Shown: positions 28,012 to 39,077 of the stretch, piece by piece
Numbering within the stretch: position 1 is the first letter of the stretch
Layout: every line of letters starts with the position of its first letter
Source of the DNA: Egicoccus sp. AB-alg6-2
GTDB taxonomy: Bacteria > Actinomycetota > Nitriliruptoria > Nitriliruptorales > Nitriliruptoraceae
Assembly (NCBI RefSeq): GCF_041821025.1
Contig: NZ_JBGUAY010000005.1
Location: 186,001-250,000 of the forward strand
Reading direction: 5' to 3'
DNA length: 64,000 nt
Notes under the pieces: model-generated
Told to the model about the DNA's origin: nothing
The model's database searches: none
What the model saw: only the letters and a program-made list of their open reading frames with translations
Position numbers and translations under genes: made by a program

Positions 28012-29355
28012 ATGCACATCGAGGCACTGGTCGACGAGGGGCTGGGCAACAGCGCGTACGTGGTCGACCTCGGCGACGGCGGGGCCCTGGTCATCGATCC
28101 CCGACGGGATCCGCGGCCCGTCCTGGAGGCCGTACACCGGATGGGCCGCACGGCCCGGTTCGTGGCCGAGACCCACCTGCACGCCGACTTCGTCTCCGGG
28201 GGCCGGGAACTGGCCGAGCAGGGCGCACGGCTGCTGGCGCCGGCCGGCAGCGAGTTGGCCCACCCGCACCTGGCCCTCCAGGACGGCGAGGAAGTCGACC
28301 TGGGTGGGCTGACGATGGAGGTCATCGCGACGCCCGGGCACACGCCCGAGCACCTCGCCTATCTGCTCCGCGACGGGGCGCGACCCGTCGCGTTGTTCTC
28401 CGGCGGAACGCTCATGGCGGGCGGGGTCGCGCGTACCGATCTGCTGACACCGGAACAGACCGAACCCCTCGCGCGGGCCGCCTACCGCTCGATCACCCGA
28501 CGGCTGCTGACGCTGCCCGACGACCTGCCCGTCCATCCGACCCACGGGGTCGGCTCCTTCTGCGCGTCGACGCCCGGCGGGACACGCACCACCACGATCG
28601 GGCGCGAGCGCGCCACCAACCCGCTTCTTGCCGGCGCGGTCGACGAGGACCTGTTCGTGGCGCGGCTGCTTGGCGGACTCGGCTCCTATCCCCCGTACTT
28701 CCTCGAGTTGCGCGACGTCAACCGCGACGGCCCGCTCGTGCACGGCCCGACGCCGCCCGCGTTGGCGCAACTGTCGGCCGACGAGGTCGCGGCTGCGGTC
28801 GACGATGGTGCCGAGGTGGTCGACGTCCGCCCCATGGCTGCGTTCGCATCGGGCCACGTCCCGGGCTCGCTGTCGAATCCGTGGCGGGCGCAGTTCGCGA
28901 CGTGGCTCGGCTGGCTGGTGCCCCGCGGGCGGCCGATCGTCTTCGTCGCCGACGTCCTGCCCGACCGCCGCGACCTGGTGTGGGCGGCCCTCACGGTCGC
29001 CCATGAGCACATCGCCGGTGAGCTGGCCGGGGGCATCGCCGCCTGGCAGTCGACGGGCCGTCCGTTGGCCACCACGCGCCTGGTCGACGCGGGCCCGGCG
29101 GACGGTCGGCAGGTGGTCGACGTCCGCCAACACGCCGAGTACGCCGACGGCCACGTGCCCGGCGCGGTCAACGTCGAGCTCGGTTCCCTGACGGCCACGA
29201 CGGAACCGGTCCCGACGGCGCCGGTGCTCGTGCACTGCGGGCATGGCGAGCGCGCGATGTCCGCGGCCAGCCTGCTCGAGCGCGCCGGACACCGCGACGT
29301 CGCGGTCCTGGCCGGCAGCCCGACCCAGCTCGGCGAACTCGTGGCCGACGGGTGA
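28012..29355 (+). CDS. Persulfide dioxygenase-like metallo-beta-lactamase protein with two rhodanese domains
   Basis: A 447-residue protein. Residues 1-240 form an ETHE1-like metallo-beta-lactamase domain with THLHAD (His55, His57, Asp59) and His110 in TPGHTPEH. The first rhodanese domain (about 255-350, VVDVRPMAAFASGHVPG) lacks an active-site Cys (PIVFVADVLPD). The second (about 355-445) has it, Cys409 in VLVHCGHGERAM. Such proteins oxidise glutathione or other persulfides to sulfite and handle sulfane sulfur. GGAG precedes the ATG. The stop overlaps the start of an MFS gene. The adjacent regulator likely derepresses it under sulfur stress. Confidence 0.88.
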   Translation: MHIEALVDEGLGNSAYVVDLGDGGALVIDPRRDPRPVLEAVHRMGRTARFVAETHLHADFVSGGRELAEQGARLLAPAGSELAHPHLALQDGEEVDLGGLTMEVIATPGHTPEHLAYLLRDGARPVALFSGGTLMAGGVARTDLLTPEQTEPLARAAYRSITRRLLTLPDDLPVHPTHGVGSFCASTPGGTRTTTIGRERATNPLLAGAVDEDLFVARLLGGLGSYPPYFLELRDVNRDGPLVHGPTPPALAQLSADEVAAAVDDGAEVVDVRPMAAFASGHVPGSLSNPWRAQFATWLGWLVPRGRPIVFVADVLPDRRDLVWAALTVAHEHIAGELAGGIAAWQSTGRPLATTRLVDAGPADGRQVVDVRQHAEYADGHVPGAVNVELGSLTATTEPVPTAPVLVHCGHGERAMSAASLLERAGHRDVAVLAGSPTQLGELVADG

Positions 29356-30619
29356 GCGACACGGACGCGCCGACGTCGGTCCGCCTGGGCTTGCGGGGAA
29401 ACCTGCCGCAGTTCATCCTGCTGGTCGCGGTCAACGCCCTGGTCGGCGGGATGGTCGGCCAGGAACGCACCGTGGTGCCGTTGCTCGCCGAGCAGGAGTT
29501 CGGCCTCACGGCGTACACGGGGATGCTGACGTTCATCGCGGTGTTCGGGCTCACCAAGGCGGGGGTCAACTACTTCGCGGGCATGCTGGCCGACCGGTTC
29601 GGCCGCAAGCCGGTGCTGCTGGCGGGCTGGCTGTTCGCCGCTCCCGTACCGCTGCTGCTGATGTGGGCGCCGTCGTGGGGATGGGTCGTGTTCGCCAACG
29701 TCCTGCTGGGCGTCAACCAGGGGCTGGCCTGGTCGGTGACCGTGATCATGAAGATCGACCTCGTCGGACCGCGCCGGCGGGGCACCGCCATGGGCTTCAA
29801 CGAGGCCGCCGGTTACGGGGCCGTGGCCGCGGCCGCCTGGGCGACCGGGGCGATCGCCGAGACCGCAGGACTGCGCCCGGCGCCCTTCCTGCTCGGTCTG
29901 GCGCTCGCTGCGCTGGGCATGGGCCTGTCCACGGTCTTCGTGCGTGAGACCGCCGCTCATGTCGCGCACGAGGTGACGGCCCACGTCGCACCACTCGACG
30001 GACACGCCGGGGACCTCACCAGCCGGCAGGTGTTCGCGCTCGGCACGTGGCGTGACCCGTCGCTGTCCGCCGCGTCCCGGGCCGGGCTGGTGAACAATCT
30101 CAACGAGGGCATGGCCTGGGGCCTGTTCCCCCTGTTCTTCGCCGCTGGCGGACTGGAGCTGGCCACCGTCGGCGTGCTGGTGGCGGTCGCGCCAGCGGTC
30201 TGGGGCGTCGGCCAACTCGGCACGGGCGCGCTTTCCGACCGGATCGGGCGCAAGTGGCTCATCGTCGGGGGGCAGCTGGTCGAGGCCGTCGGCCTGGTCG
30301 TGATCGCCACCGGGGAGACCGTCGCCGTGTGGGCCGCCGGCAGTGCCCTGTTCGGTGCGGGGACGGCGATGGCCTACCCGACCCTGATCGCCGCCGTCGG
30401 CGACGTGGCCCACCCCTCGTGGCGTGGCGCGGCGATCGGGGTGTACCGGCTGTGGCGCGACGTCGGCTTCGCCGTGGGGGCCGTGCTGGCCGGCGCACTC
30501 GCCGACGCCTACGCGGTGACCACCGCCATCGTCGTGGTCGCGCTGATCACGGCCGGCAGCGGCGTCGACGTCGCCGTGCGGATGCGGGAGACCCACCAGC
30601 CGGCGAGCGCGCGTGGTGG

Positions 30620-30635
<16 letters not shown>
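29352..30635 (+). CDS. MFS transporter coupled to the sulfur module
   Basis: A 427-residue 12-helix carrier. Loop 2-3 reads GMLADRFGRKPVLLAG and loop 8-9 GALSDRIGRKWLIVGG, both good MFS motif-A copies. The GTG start overlaps the stop of the MBL/rhodanese gene by 4 bases (GTGA), so it is translated with it. A sulfite, thiosulfate or other sulfur-compound exporter role is inferred only from context. The last 16 bases overlap the 3' end of the convergent UvrA-like gene. Confidence 0.85.
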
Positions 30636-33007
<2,372 letters not shown>

Positions 33008-33067
33008 GTCCGTCTCCTTCGTCTGCTGCTCGCCGGAACGTAGGGCGTGGCCCGTCCGCGTGTGCTC

Positions 33068-34072
33068 CTACGACGCTTCGAACTCCCGGCTGCTGTTCGA
33101 GGTCGGGCCCGCGCGCTCGACGTGCTCGACCACGCGGCGGCAGAAGGCCGGCAGCGTGGCGAGGTCGTCGATGAACTGCGACGGCTTGACGCAGATGGTC
33201 CCGAATCCCCGTGCGAGCTGGGCGGGGACCTGCTCGAGCGCTTCGGCGAGGTCGGCCGGCGAGCGCTCGTCGGGGAACCGCCCGCGGATGCCGCCGATCC
33301 ACTCGAGCGAGGCGGGGTCACGCCCGGCGTCGCGCAGGGCCGCATGAAGCTGCGTCAGCTCCTGGTCACTCGGTTGCCCCAGCGGATGGAACGCGTCGCC
33401 GTACTCGACCAGGCGCCGCCTGACCGCCGGGTGGACCGAGCTCCCACCGATCCAGAGCCGCGGCCCCGTCGGGCGGGTGGGCTTCGGCTCGAGGTAGACG
33501 TCCTCGAAGGCATAGTGCGTCCCCGCGAAGGTCGCGGGCGAGTCGCGCCACAACTCGCGCCAGGCGGCGAGGTGTTCGTCGAGACGCGCACCGCGTTCCC
33601 GGAAGGGGACGTCGAGTGCCTCGTACTCCTCCGCGTGCCAGCTGACGGTCGGCTGCACCGCCAAACGTCCTCCGGTGAGCAGGTCGAGGGTGGCCAGCGA
33701 CTTGGCCAACGTCAGCGGATGGCGCAGTGGCGCGATGATCGCGGCCAAGGCGATCCGCAGGCTCGAGGTGGCGGCGGCGATGGCGCTGGCGAGCACGATC
33801 GAATCGGGCCAGGGCATGGCGGGATCCTGGTTCCCGGGCATGGCGTAGTCGCGCGGGTTGCCCATGATCCCGTCCGCGCCTGCAGACGGGCCGAGCACCA
33901 CGTGCTCGGACAGCATGACCGTGTCGATGCCCGTGTCCTCGGCGATCCGCGCCATCTCCACCACGTCGTGTGGCCGCCGTGCGTCGACGAGCGTCCAGTT
34001 CTCGGACAGGACGAGGACGATGCGTGCACGGGCGCCTCGAGCAGCGCCCAGCGCCAGGCGATTGGGCTCCAT
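33068..34072 (-). CDS. LLM-class flavin-dependent oxidoreductase
   Basis: A 334-residue bacterial-luciferase-like monooxygenase (TIM barrel). Family features are MARIAEDTGIDTVMLSEHVV near the N-terminus, IALAAIIAPLRHPLTLAKSLATLDLLTGGRL split over strands 3-4, and the GPRLWIGGSS strand. The cofactor is probably F420 or FMN; in actinobacteria both occur. I chose the ATG at 34070-34072 rather than 34141, since the 23 upstream codons are not family-like. It is divergent from an enoyl-CoA hydratase gene 173 bases away. The substrate is unknown. Confidence 0.87.
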   Translation of the reverse strand: MEPNRLALGAARGARARIVLVLSENWTLVDARRPHDVVEMARIAEDTGIDTVMLSEHVVLGPSAGADGIMGNPRDYAMPGNQDPAMPWPDSIVLASAIAAATSSLRIALAAIIAPLRHPLTLAKSLATLDLLTGGRLAVQPTVSWHAEEYEALDVPFRERGARLDEHLAAWRELWRDSPATFAGTHYAFEDVYLEPKPTRPTGPRLWIGGSSVHPAVRRRLVEYGDAFHPLGQPSDQELTQLHAALRDAGRDPASLEWIGGIRGRFPDERSPADLAEALEQVPAQLARGFGTICVKPSQFIDDLATLPAFCRRVVEHVERAGPTSNSSREFEAS

Positions 34073-34245
34073 GACGTCTGTCCTCCGGTCCGGGGGATCG
34101 TGGCCATCGGGCGTCCCAACGATCGTCGACAGGGCAGCCAAGCACGAGATCGCGGACCGTTTGCGTCCTCGCTCGGGAAGCTGCCGTGGTGCTCGTCGGA
34201 CGGCCCGCGCTGTGCGAGCATCGCCGGCATCCGCGAGGAGACGTC

Positions 34246-35160
34246 ATGGAAGCACGGCAGACCATCCGCTACGAACGTGACGGCCACGTCGCCAGGATCA
34301 CCCTCGACCGGCCCGAGCGCGGTAACGGCCTCACCCGCCAGCTGATCGAGGAGCTGGCGGCCGCGGTCGAGCACGCCGACCTGGATCCGCAGGTGCGCGT
34401 GATCCTGCTCGCAGGAAACGGCACCGGCTTCTGTGGCGGCTACGACCTCGTCGACTCGGCCGAGACGCTCGGTCGTGGACCCACCGCCGAAGACGCACCA
34501 GCGGGTGCGCCCACCGACGCGGCGGTCATGGCCGCGAACCACGACCCCGAAGCGATCTGGGACCCGATGGTCGACCACGGGATGATGCGACGCAACGTGC
34601 GAGCCTTCATGACCCTGTTCCATGCCGCCACGCCGGTGGTCTGCAAGGTCCACGGCTTCTGCGTCGGCGGTGGGACCGATCTCGCGCTGTGCTCCGACCT
34701 GCTGCTGATCGCCGACGACGCCAAGATCGGCTATCCGCCTGCCCGTGTCTGGGGGGCACCGACCACGGCGATGTGGACCACACGGCTGGGCCCGCAGCGT
34801 GCGAAGCGGTTGCTGTTCACGGGCGACTGCCTGTCGGGCGCCGAAGCACTGACGTGGGGGCTCGCCATCGAAGCCCCACCGGCCGACCGCCTCGACGAGA
34901 GAACCGAGGCGCTCGTCCAGCGCATCGCGAGGTTGCCGCTCAATCAACTGCAGATGATGAAATTGCTGGTCAACCAGCAGGTCCACGACCAGGGCACGTA
35001 TGCGACCCAACTGCTCGGCACCGTGTTCGACGGCGTCGCCCGACACACGGCCGAGGGCTATGCCTTCCAGGCACGGGCCGCCGAGGCGGGCTTCCGACGG
35101 GCGGTGCGGGAACGCGACGAACCCTTCGGCGATGCGGGACGCTCGACGTTCAAGGGCTGA
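34246..35160 (+). CDS. Enoyl-CoA hydratase/isomerase family protein
   Basis: A 304-residue crotonase-fold protein. It starts with the typical VARITLDRPERGNGLTRQL, and has the oxyanion-hole segments AGNGTGFCGGYDL and KVHGFCVGGGTDLALCSD. The central insert AEDAPAGAPTDAAVM...MVDHGMMRRN lengthens it beyond the usual 260. The conserved Glu at the position of hydratase Glu144 is not obvious, so the reaction is open. The ATG has GAGGAG six bases before it. The substrate cannot be named. Confidence 0.87.
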   Translation: MEARQTIRYERDGHVARITLDRPERGNGLTRQLIEELAAAVEHADLDPQVRVILLAGNGTGFCGGYDLVDSAETLGRGPTAEDAPAGAPTDAAVMAANHDPEAIWDPMVDHGMMRRNVRAFMTLFHAATPVVCKVHGFCVGGGTDLALCSDLLLIADDAKIGYPPARVWGAPTTAMWTTRLGPQRAKRLLFTGDCLSGAEALTWGLAIEAPPADRLDERTEALVQRIARLPLNQLQMMKLLVNQQVHDQGTYATQLLGTVFDGVARHTAEGYAFQARAAEAGFRRAVRERDEPFGDAGRSTFKG

Positions 35161-35197
35161 ACGACACGACGCCGACGGGACGACTTCAGGCGGACCG

Positions 35198-36298
35198 ATG
35201 ACGAGCATCATCAGGATCACGCGTGCGCAGGCCCTGCGCTTCCGGTGGTGTCGACAGGAACTCGTCGCAGACACGCGTGGCGCCGGCCGCGTGCTGGACC
35301 TCGGCGTGCAGGACACCGGTGGTCCGCTGGCGGCTCGGTGGGCGTTGTCCCTGCGCGGTGTCGAGGTGGACGACGCCGACCTGGTCCACGCCTGGACGCT
35401 GCGCGGCGCACCGCACGTGTATCGCCGCCGTGAGATCGCCGAGGTGGCAGCGGCCACCGCACCGTACGACGAGGCCGACGCGGCCAAACGCGTCTTCGAC
35501 GCGGCCAAGCCGCTGCGGGCGGCGGGAATCGAGATCCTCGAGGCGCTGGCGACCGTGGCCGGACACCTGCGCGAGATCGTGCGCGAACCGACGGTCAAGG
35601 GCGAGGTCTCGTCAGCGCTCTCGGCCCGCTTGCCCGCGCCCTACCTCCTCGTGTGCCGTTCGTGTCAGGCGACCCACGTCCACGAACAACCGTTCCGCCT
35701 CGCGGCGCTGCAGGCGGGGCTGGAGCTGGTGCCGGAGACCTCGCCGCCCGTCATCCGGCGCATCACCGGATGGCGGGGTCGCTCGGCCACCGTTCCGACC
35801 CACCTCGACGTCGTACGTGGCGCGTTGCGGCGGTATGGACCGACCACTCCGCAGCTGGTGGCCGCCTAGTTCGACGCACCGGTCCGCACGGTCCGCCGCC
35901 AGTGGCCCGAGGACACACTCGACGTGGCGGTCGATGGCGAATTGCGACAGATCCTGGCCGCGGATGCCGACGGGCTGCAGGCGCCAGCGGAGGTCGGCGG
36001 TGTTCGCCTGCTGGGTGCCTTCGACCCGTGGCTGCAGGCGCGTGACCGGGAGCTGCTGGTGCCCGATGCGGCACGACGTCGCCAGCTGTGGCCCGTGCTC
36101 GGACGTCCCGGCGCAATCCTCGTCGGCGCCGAGGTGACCGGTGCCTGGCGCCCACGGTCGAGCGGGAAGCGACTCCGCCTCCAGATCGAGACCTGGACCG
36201 GCGACGACCTGCCGTCCGAGCTGGGCGACCAGGCCGAGCAGCTGGCCGAGCACCGGGGGCAGCGATTCGACGGGTTCACGGAAGCTGCCGGTCCGTGA
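35198..36298 (+). pseudogene. AlkZ-like winged-helix DNA glycosylase relative, split by an in-frame TAG
   Basis: One reading frame of 367 codons with an amber codon at 35867-35869. The 223 codons before it encode the N-terminal and middle winged-helix part (ITRAQALRFRWCRQELVAD ... LVHAWTLRGAPHVYRR). The 142 after it (FDAPVRTVRRQWPEDTL ... GGVRLLGAFDPWLQARDRELL) are the family's C-terminal part. Homology-like sequence runs on without frameshift across the stop, in a position where relatives have an aromatic or other residue (AAYLDAP-like). Either it is a fresh pseudogene, a read-through gene, or a sequencing error. The intact relative at 37570-38700 has the QxQ motif; here the site reads LGVQDTG. 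Confidence 0.75.
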
Positions 36299-36299
36299 G

Positions 36300-36692
36300 T
36301 CAGGCCTGGCCGAGCGCGCCCGGGTCGTCGGGGACGTCGACGGCGTGACCGCGCAGAATCGCCAGGGGAACGATGTCGAGCACGCGCTCGTTGGTGGCCG
36401 CGAGCACCACCGGCGCGGCGGCCCCGTCGCGATGCGCCCGCAGCCAGTTCGGGGCGGTGACACACCACCGCTCCCCCGGCGACAGGCCCGGGAAGTGGAA
36501 CTCGGGGCGCGCCGTGGACAGGTCGTTCCCGATCGCCCGCTGGTGGGCCAGGAACTCGGCCGTCATCACGGCGCAGATGGTGTGACTGCCGAGGTCGTCC
36601 GGACCCGTGCGGCACGACCCGTCCCGGAACCAACCGGTCACCGGATCCAGGCTGCAGCCTTCGAGCTGACCGCCGAGCACGTTGCGTTCCAT
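36300..36692 (-). CDS. DUF2237 family protein
   Basis: A 130-residue soluble protein matching DUF2237: NVLGGQLEGCSLDPVTGWFRDGSC at the N-terminus (shown here broken: NVLGGQLEGCS, then DPVTGWFRDGSC), GSHTICAVMTAEFL, the PGERWCVTAPNWLRA core and VVLAATNERVLDIVPL at the end. The function of the family is unknown; conserved Cys, His and Trp suggest a ligand or metal site. Its stop lies 1 base past the 3' end of the convergent AlkZ-like gene. The ATG is at 36690-36692. Confidence 0.87.
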   Translation of the reverse strand: MERNVLGGQLEGCSLDPVTGWFRDGSCRTGPDDLGSHTICAVMTAEFLAHQRAIGNDLSTARPEFHFPGLSPGERWCVTAPNWLRAHRDGAAAPVVLAATNERVLDIVPLAILRGHAVDVPDDPGALGQA

Positions 36693-36737
36693 GCGACCCG
36701 AGGATAGTGGCGTGGACGACGAGACGGGCCGAACCGG

Positions 36738-37433
36738 TCAGGCGGTCGGCTGGACCTCGGCGACGACGATGGTGACGTCGTCGGGAAAGCGCGCCTGCTC
36801 CACCCGGTCGAGCAGGTCGATGACGGCGTGGTCGATCGGGCCACCCAGCACCTGCTCGAGCGTCTCGAGGCCGACGACGTCGGTGAGCCCGTCACTGGCC
36901 AGCAGCAGCCGTTCACCGGGATGCAGCTCGGCCGTCTGCACATGTGGCACCAGCTCGTGCGTGGCGCCCAGGCACTGGCCGATCTGGGATCCGGCGATGC
37001 GATCGCTGACGGTCAACGGTTCGAGGTGGCCGTCGGTGTAGCGCCAGGCCGAGGTGTCCCCTGCGTTCGCCGTGATGAGCGTGCCGTCGAGGACGCTCGT
37101 CAACGCCACCGTGGCACCCATGCCCTGCAGTTCGGGGTCGGTCTGCATGGCGTCGTGCAGTGTCCGGTCGGCGAGCTCCAGGAGCTGCGCGGCACCGGCC
37201 TCGTCGGTAGGCACGTCGGCCGCCGCGAACAGCTTGGCGGCGACGTGGCTCGCGACGTGACCGCTGGCGTGGCCTCCGAGACCGTCGACCGCGACGAGCA
37301 GGCCGGGGACCGGGAGGTGACGGTGCTCGACCCCCGCCACGTCCGCGAACACCTCGTCACCCACGACGGCACGGTCCTCGTTCTCCGTGTGGGTGAGCGA
37401 CGGCTTCGTTGCGATCCAGACCTCGAGCTGCAC
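36738..37433 (-). CDS. PP2C-type protein phosphatase
   Basis: A 231-residue PPM/PP2C Ser/Thr phosphatase without a membrane anchor. The metal-binding motifs are VAVDGLGGHASG (DGxGGH), GDTSAWRY (GDS/GDT-like), LLLASDGLTDVV (SDGLTD) and PDDVTIVVAEV (DNxT-like but Asp-Asp). The GTG at 37431-37433 has AGGAGG six bases upstream; the longer frame crosses the neighbouring gene. No Ser/Thr kinase gene is visible in the window, so its partner is elsewhere. It follows the AlkZ-like gene on the same strand after 136 bases. Confidence 0.88.
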   Translation of the reverse strand: MQLEVWIATKPSLTHTENEDRAVVGDEVFADVAGVEHRHLPVPGLLVAVDGLGGHASGHVASHVAAKLFAAADVPTDEAGAAQLLELADRTLHDAMQTDPELQGMGATVALTSVLDGTLITANAGDTSAWRYTDGHLEPLTVSDRIAGSQIGQCLGATHELVPHVQTAELHPGERLLLASDGLTDVVGLETLEQVLGGPIDHAVIDLLDRVEQARFPDDVTIVVAEVQPTA

Positions 37434-37569
37434 GGCGACCTCCTGCCGCCACGACCGGCGGGTGCACAGCTTCGCGGGCGCCCTCGCCTCCCGGGCAACC
37501 GCCTTCCCGCTGGACGGTGGTGGCACTCCGGGCCGTGGCCGGCCGTCGCACATCCGGGCAGGAACCCGG

Positions 37570-38700
37570 TCAGGCACCCAGGACGCGGACCTCGGCGGCC
37601 GGCAGGTCCGTCCACCAGCGCCGGTACCGCCCGTACACGTCGGCGTCGCGCTGAGCGAGCAGTTCTGACAACGGTTGCGCCTCGGCGGCCAGGCCCAGCC
37701 AGTCCTGGTTTCGCAGGGGATGGAACGCCCGCGCCTCGATGCCCCCCTCGACCGGGCGCCACACCCCACACACCTCACCGTCGACGAGCAGCGTCGGAAG
37801 CACGTCGCCGTTGCGGCGCGTGACCAGTTTCCGGTAGGCCGGAGGGACGAGGCGGCTGCGGTCGAGGTAGGCCAGCAGGACGCTGTCCCACATCGGTAGG
37901 AACCGGGGCGGGGCGGGGACGTCGGCATCCGGAACGACGCCCTCGGGGACGTCGAACAGCACGCGTCCGTCGGGGCCTTCCAGCCTGACGAGCCGATGCC
38001 GCAGGGACTCGATCGCGGCGCGTACGACCTTGCGCTGCTGGAGCGCGAACTGGGCCACGTCCTCGGCCGTGGCGGGCCCGAAGCCCTCGAGGTAGCGCCA
38101 GACCAGGTGTTGCAGCGCGGCCTCGGCATCCTCCGCGGGCACGGTCGGCGCGGCACGAAATGCCGGCCGAGTGCCGAAGGTCCACGGGGCGTCCGTCGGT
38201 GCGTGCACCACCGGCGCGAACGTGCGCATCGCCCACCACAGGCCCGGACCGTGCGAGGCGCCGAGGCGGTCCGCGAGCATCGCCTCGATCTCGGCCTTGG
38301 TCCGCGGTGTGCGGACGAAGGCGAGCAGTTCGGGCAGCAGGTCGTCGACCTGTTCGATCGTCAGCCCCGTCGCGTTGAACCGGCGGTCGTTGAGCCGGGA
38401 TGCACGCAGGTTGCGCACCATCGCGGCATGGAACCTCGGATGGTCCTCGGCGGTCACGGCATGCAGGGTGATCCGCATGAGCGTCGCCTTGACCACGCGG
38501 TGCGCGGCGAAGGCGGCGTCCAGTTCGGCCGGTTCGAAGCCGTCGAGCCGGTTCCACAGCGCGAGATAGGGCGACGCCGGTTCCTGGGCCTGCAGCGCGA
38601 CCACACGGTGCACTCCCGCGACGACGCCGATCCGCTCGCGCTGCAGGAGCAGCTGGCGCGCCAGCGTGGCCCGGTTCAGTTGGCGTGCGGTGACGTCCAT
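37570..38700 (-). CDS. AlkZ-like winged-helix DNA glycosylase family protein
   Basis: A 376-residue protein of the AlkZ/YcaQ superfamily, a monofunctional DNA glycosylase fold with winged helices. The diagnostic active-site QxQ motif is in VVALQAQEPASPY. KATLMRITLHAVTAEDHPRF and the C-terminal LPMWDSVLLAYLDRSRLVPP also match. AlkZ removes alkylated bases or interstrand crosslinks; relatives in actinobacteria protect against genotoxins, but the lesion handled here is unknown. The gene is complete, unlike the broken relative 1.3 kb away. The ATG is at 38698-38700. Confidence 0.85.
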   Translation of the reverse strand: MDVTARQLNRATLARQLLLQRERIGVVAGVHRVVALQAQEPASPYLALWNRLDGFEPAELDAAFAAHRVVKATLMRITLHAVTAEDHPRFHAAMVRNLRASRLNDRRFNATGLTIEQVDDLLPELLAFVRTPRTKAEIEAMLADRLGASHGPGLWWAMRTFAPVVHAPTDAPWTFGTRPAFRAAPTVPAEDAEAALQHLVWRYLEGFGPATAEDVAQFALQQRKVVRAAIESLRHRLVRLEGPDGRVLFDVPEGVVPDADVPAPPRFLPMWDSVLLAYLDRSRLVPPAYRKLVTRRNGDVLPTLLVDGEVCGVWRPVEGGIEARAFHPLRNQDWLGLAAEAQPLSELLAQRDADVYGRYRRWWTDLPAAEVRVLGA

Positions 38701-38753
38701 GCCCGCAATCTAGGTCGCGATCGCGGACATCCATGGACGCCACCTGGCACGCG

Positions 38754-39005
38754 TCAGGAGTACTCGCCGACCTGGAAGATCTCGTCGGCCACCAGTCCGT
38801 GGGCCTCGCGATGGACGGTGTTCGCCGTCTCGGCATCGGGCGCCTCGACGAGGCAGAAGATCCTGCCGGCCTTCTCGTCGACCCAGTACCGCTTGTAGTC
38901 GACGCCGTAACGTTGCTGCGTCTCGAGGTCCTTGGCGTGGGCGTCGGCGACGTCGGTTGCCGACACGCCGCCTTCCATGTGGTGTACGTCCATGAACAGT
39001 GGCAT
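38754..39005 (-). CDS. DUF4242 / SCO4226-type nickel-binding protein
   Basis: An 83-residue ferredoxin-fold protein matching the DUF4242 family: MPLFMDVHHMEGGVSATDV, the VDYKRYWVDEKAGRIFCLV core and APDAETANTVHREAHGLV. A Streptomyces homologue binds nickel; His residues 8, 9 and those in VHREAHG are candidate ligands. The physiological role is unknown. It lies between the AlkZ-like gene and the LAL regulator on the same strand, with 53 and 72 bases between. Confidence 0.9.
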   Translation of the reverse strand: MPLFMDVHHMEGGVSATDVADAHAKDLETQQRYGVDYKRYWVDEKAGRIFCLVEAPDAETANTVHREAHGLVADEIFQVGEYS

Positions 39006-39077
39006 CGGTCGCTCCTCGTCCGTCCGATGTCACCGACGCTACGGGGCGGTCACACGGGCGCGCATCGGGAGCCTTCC

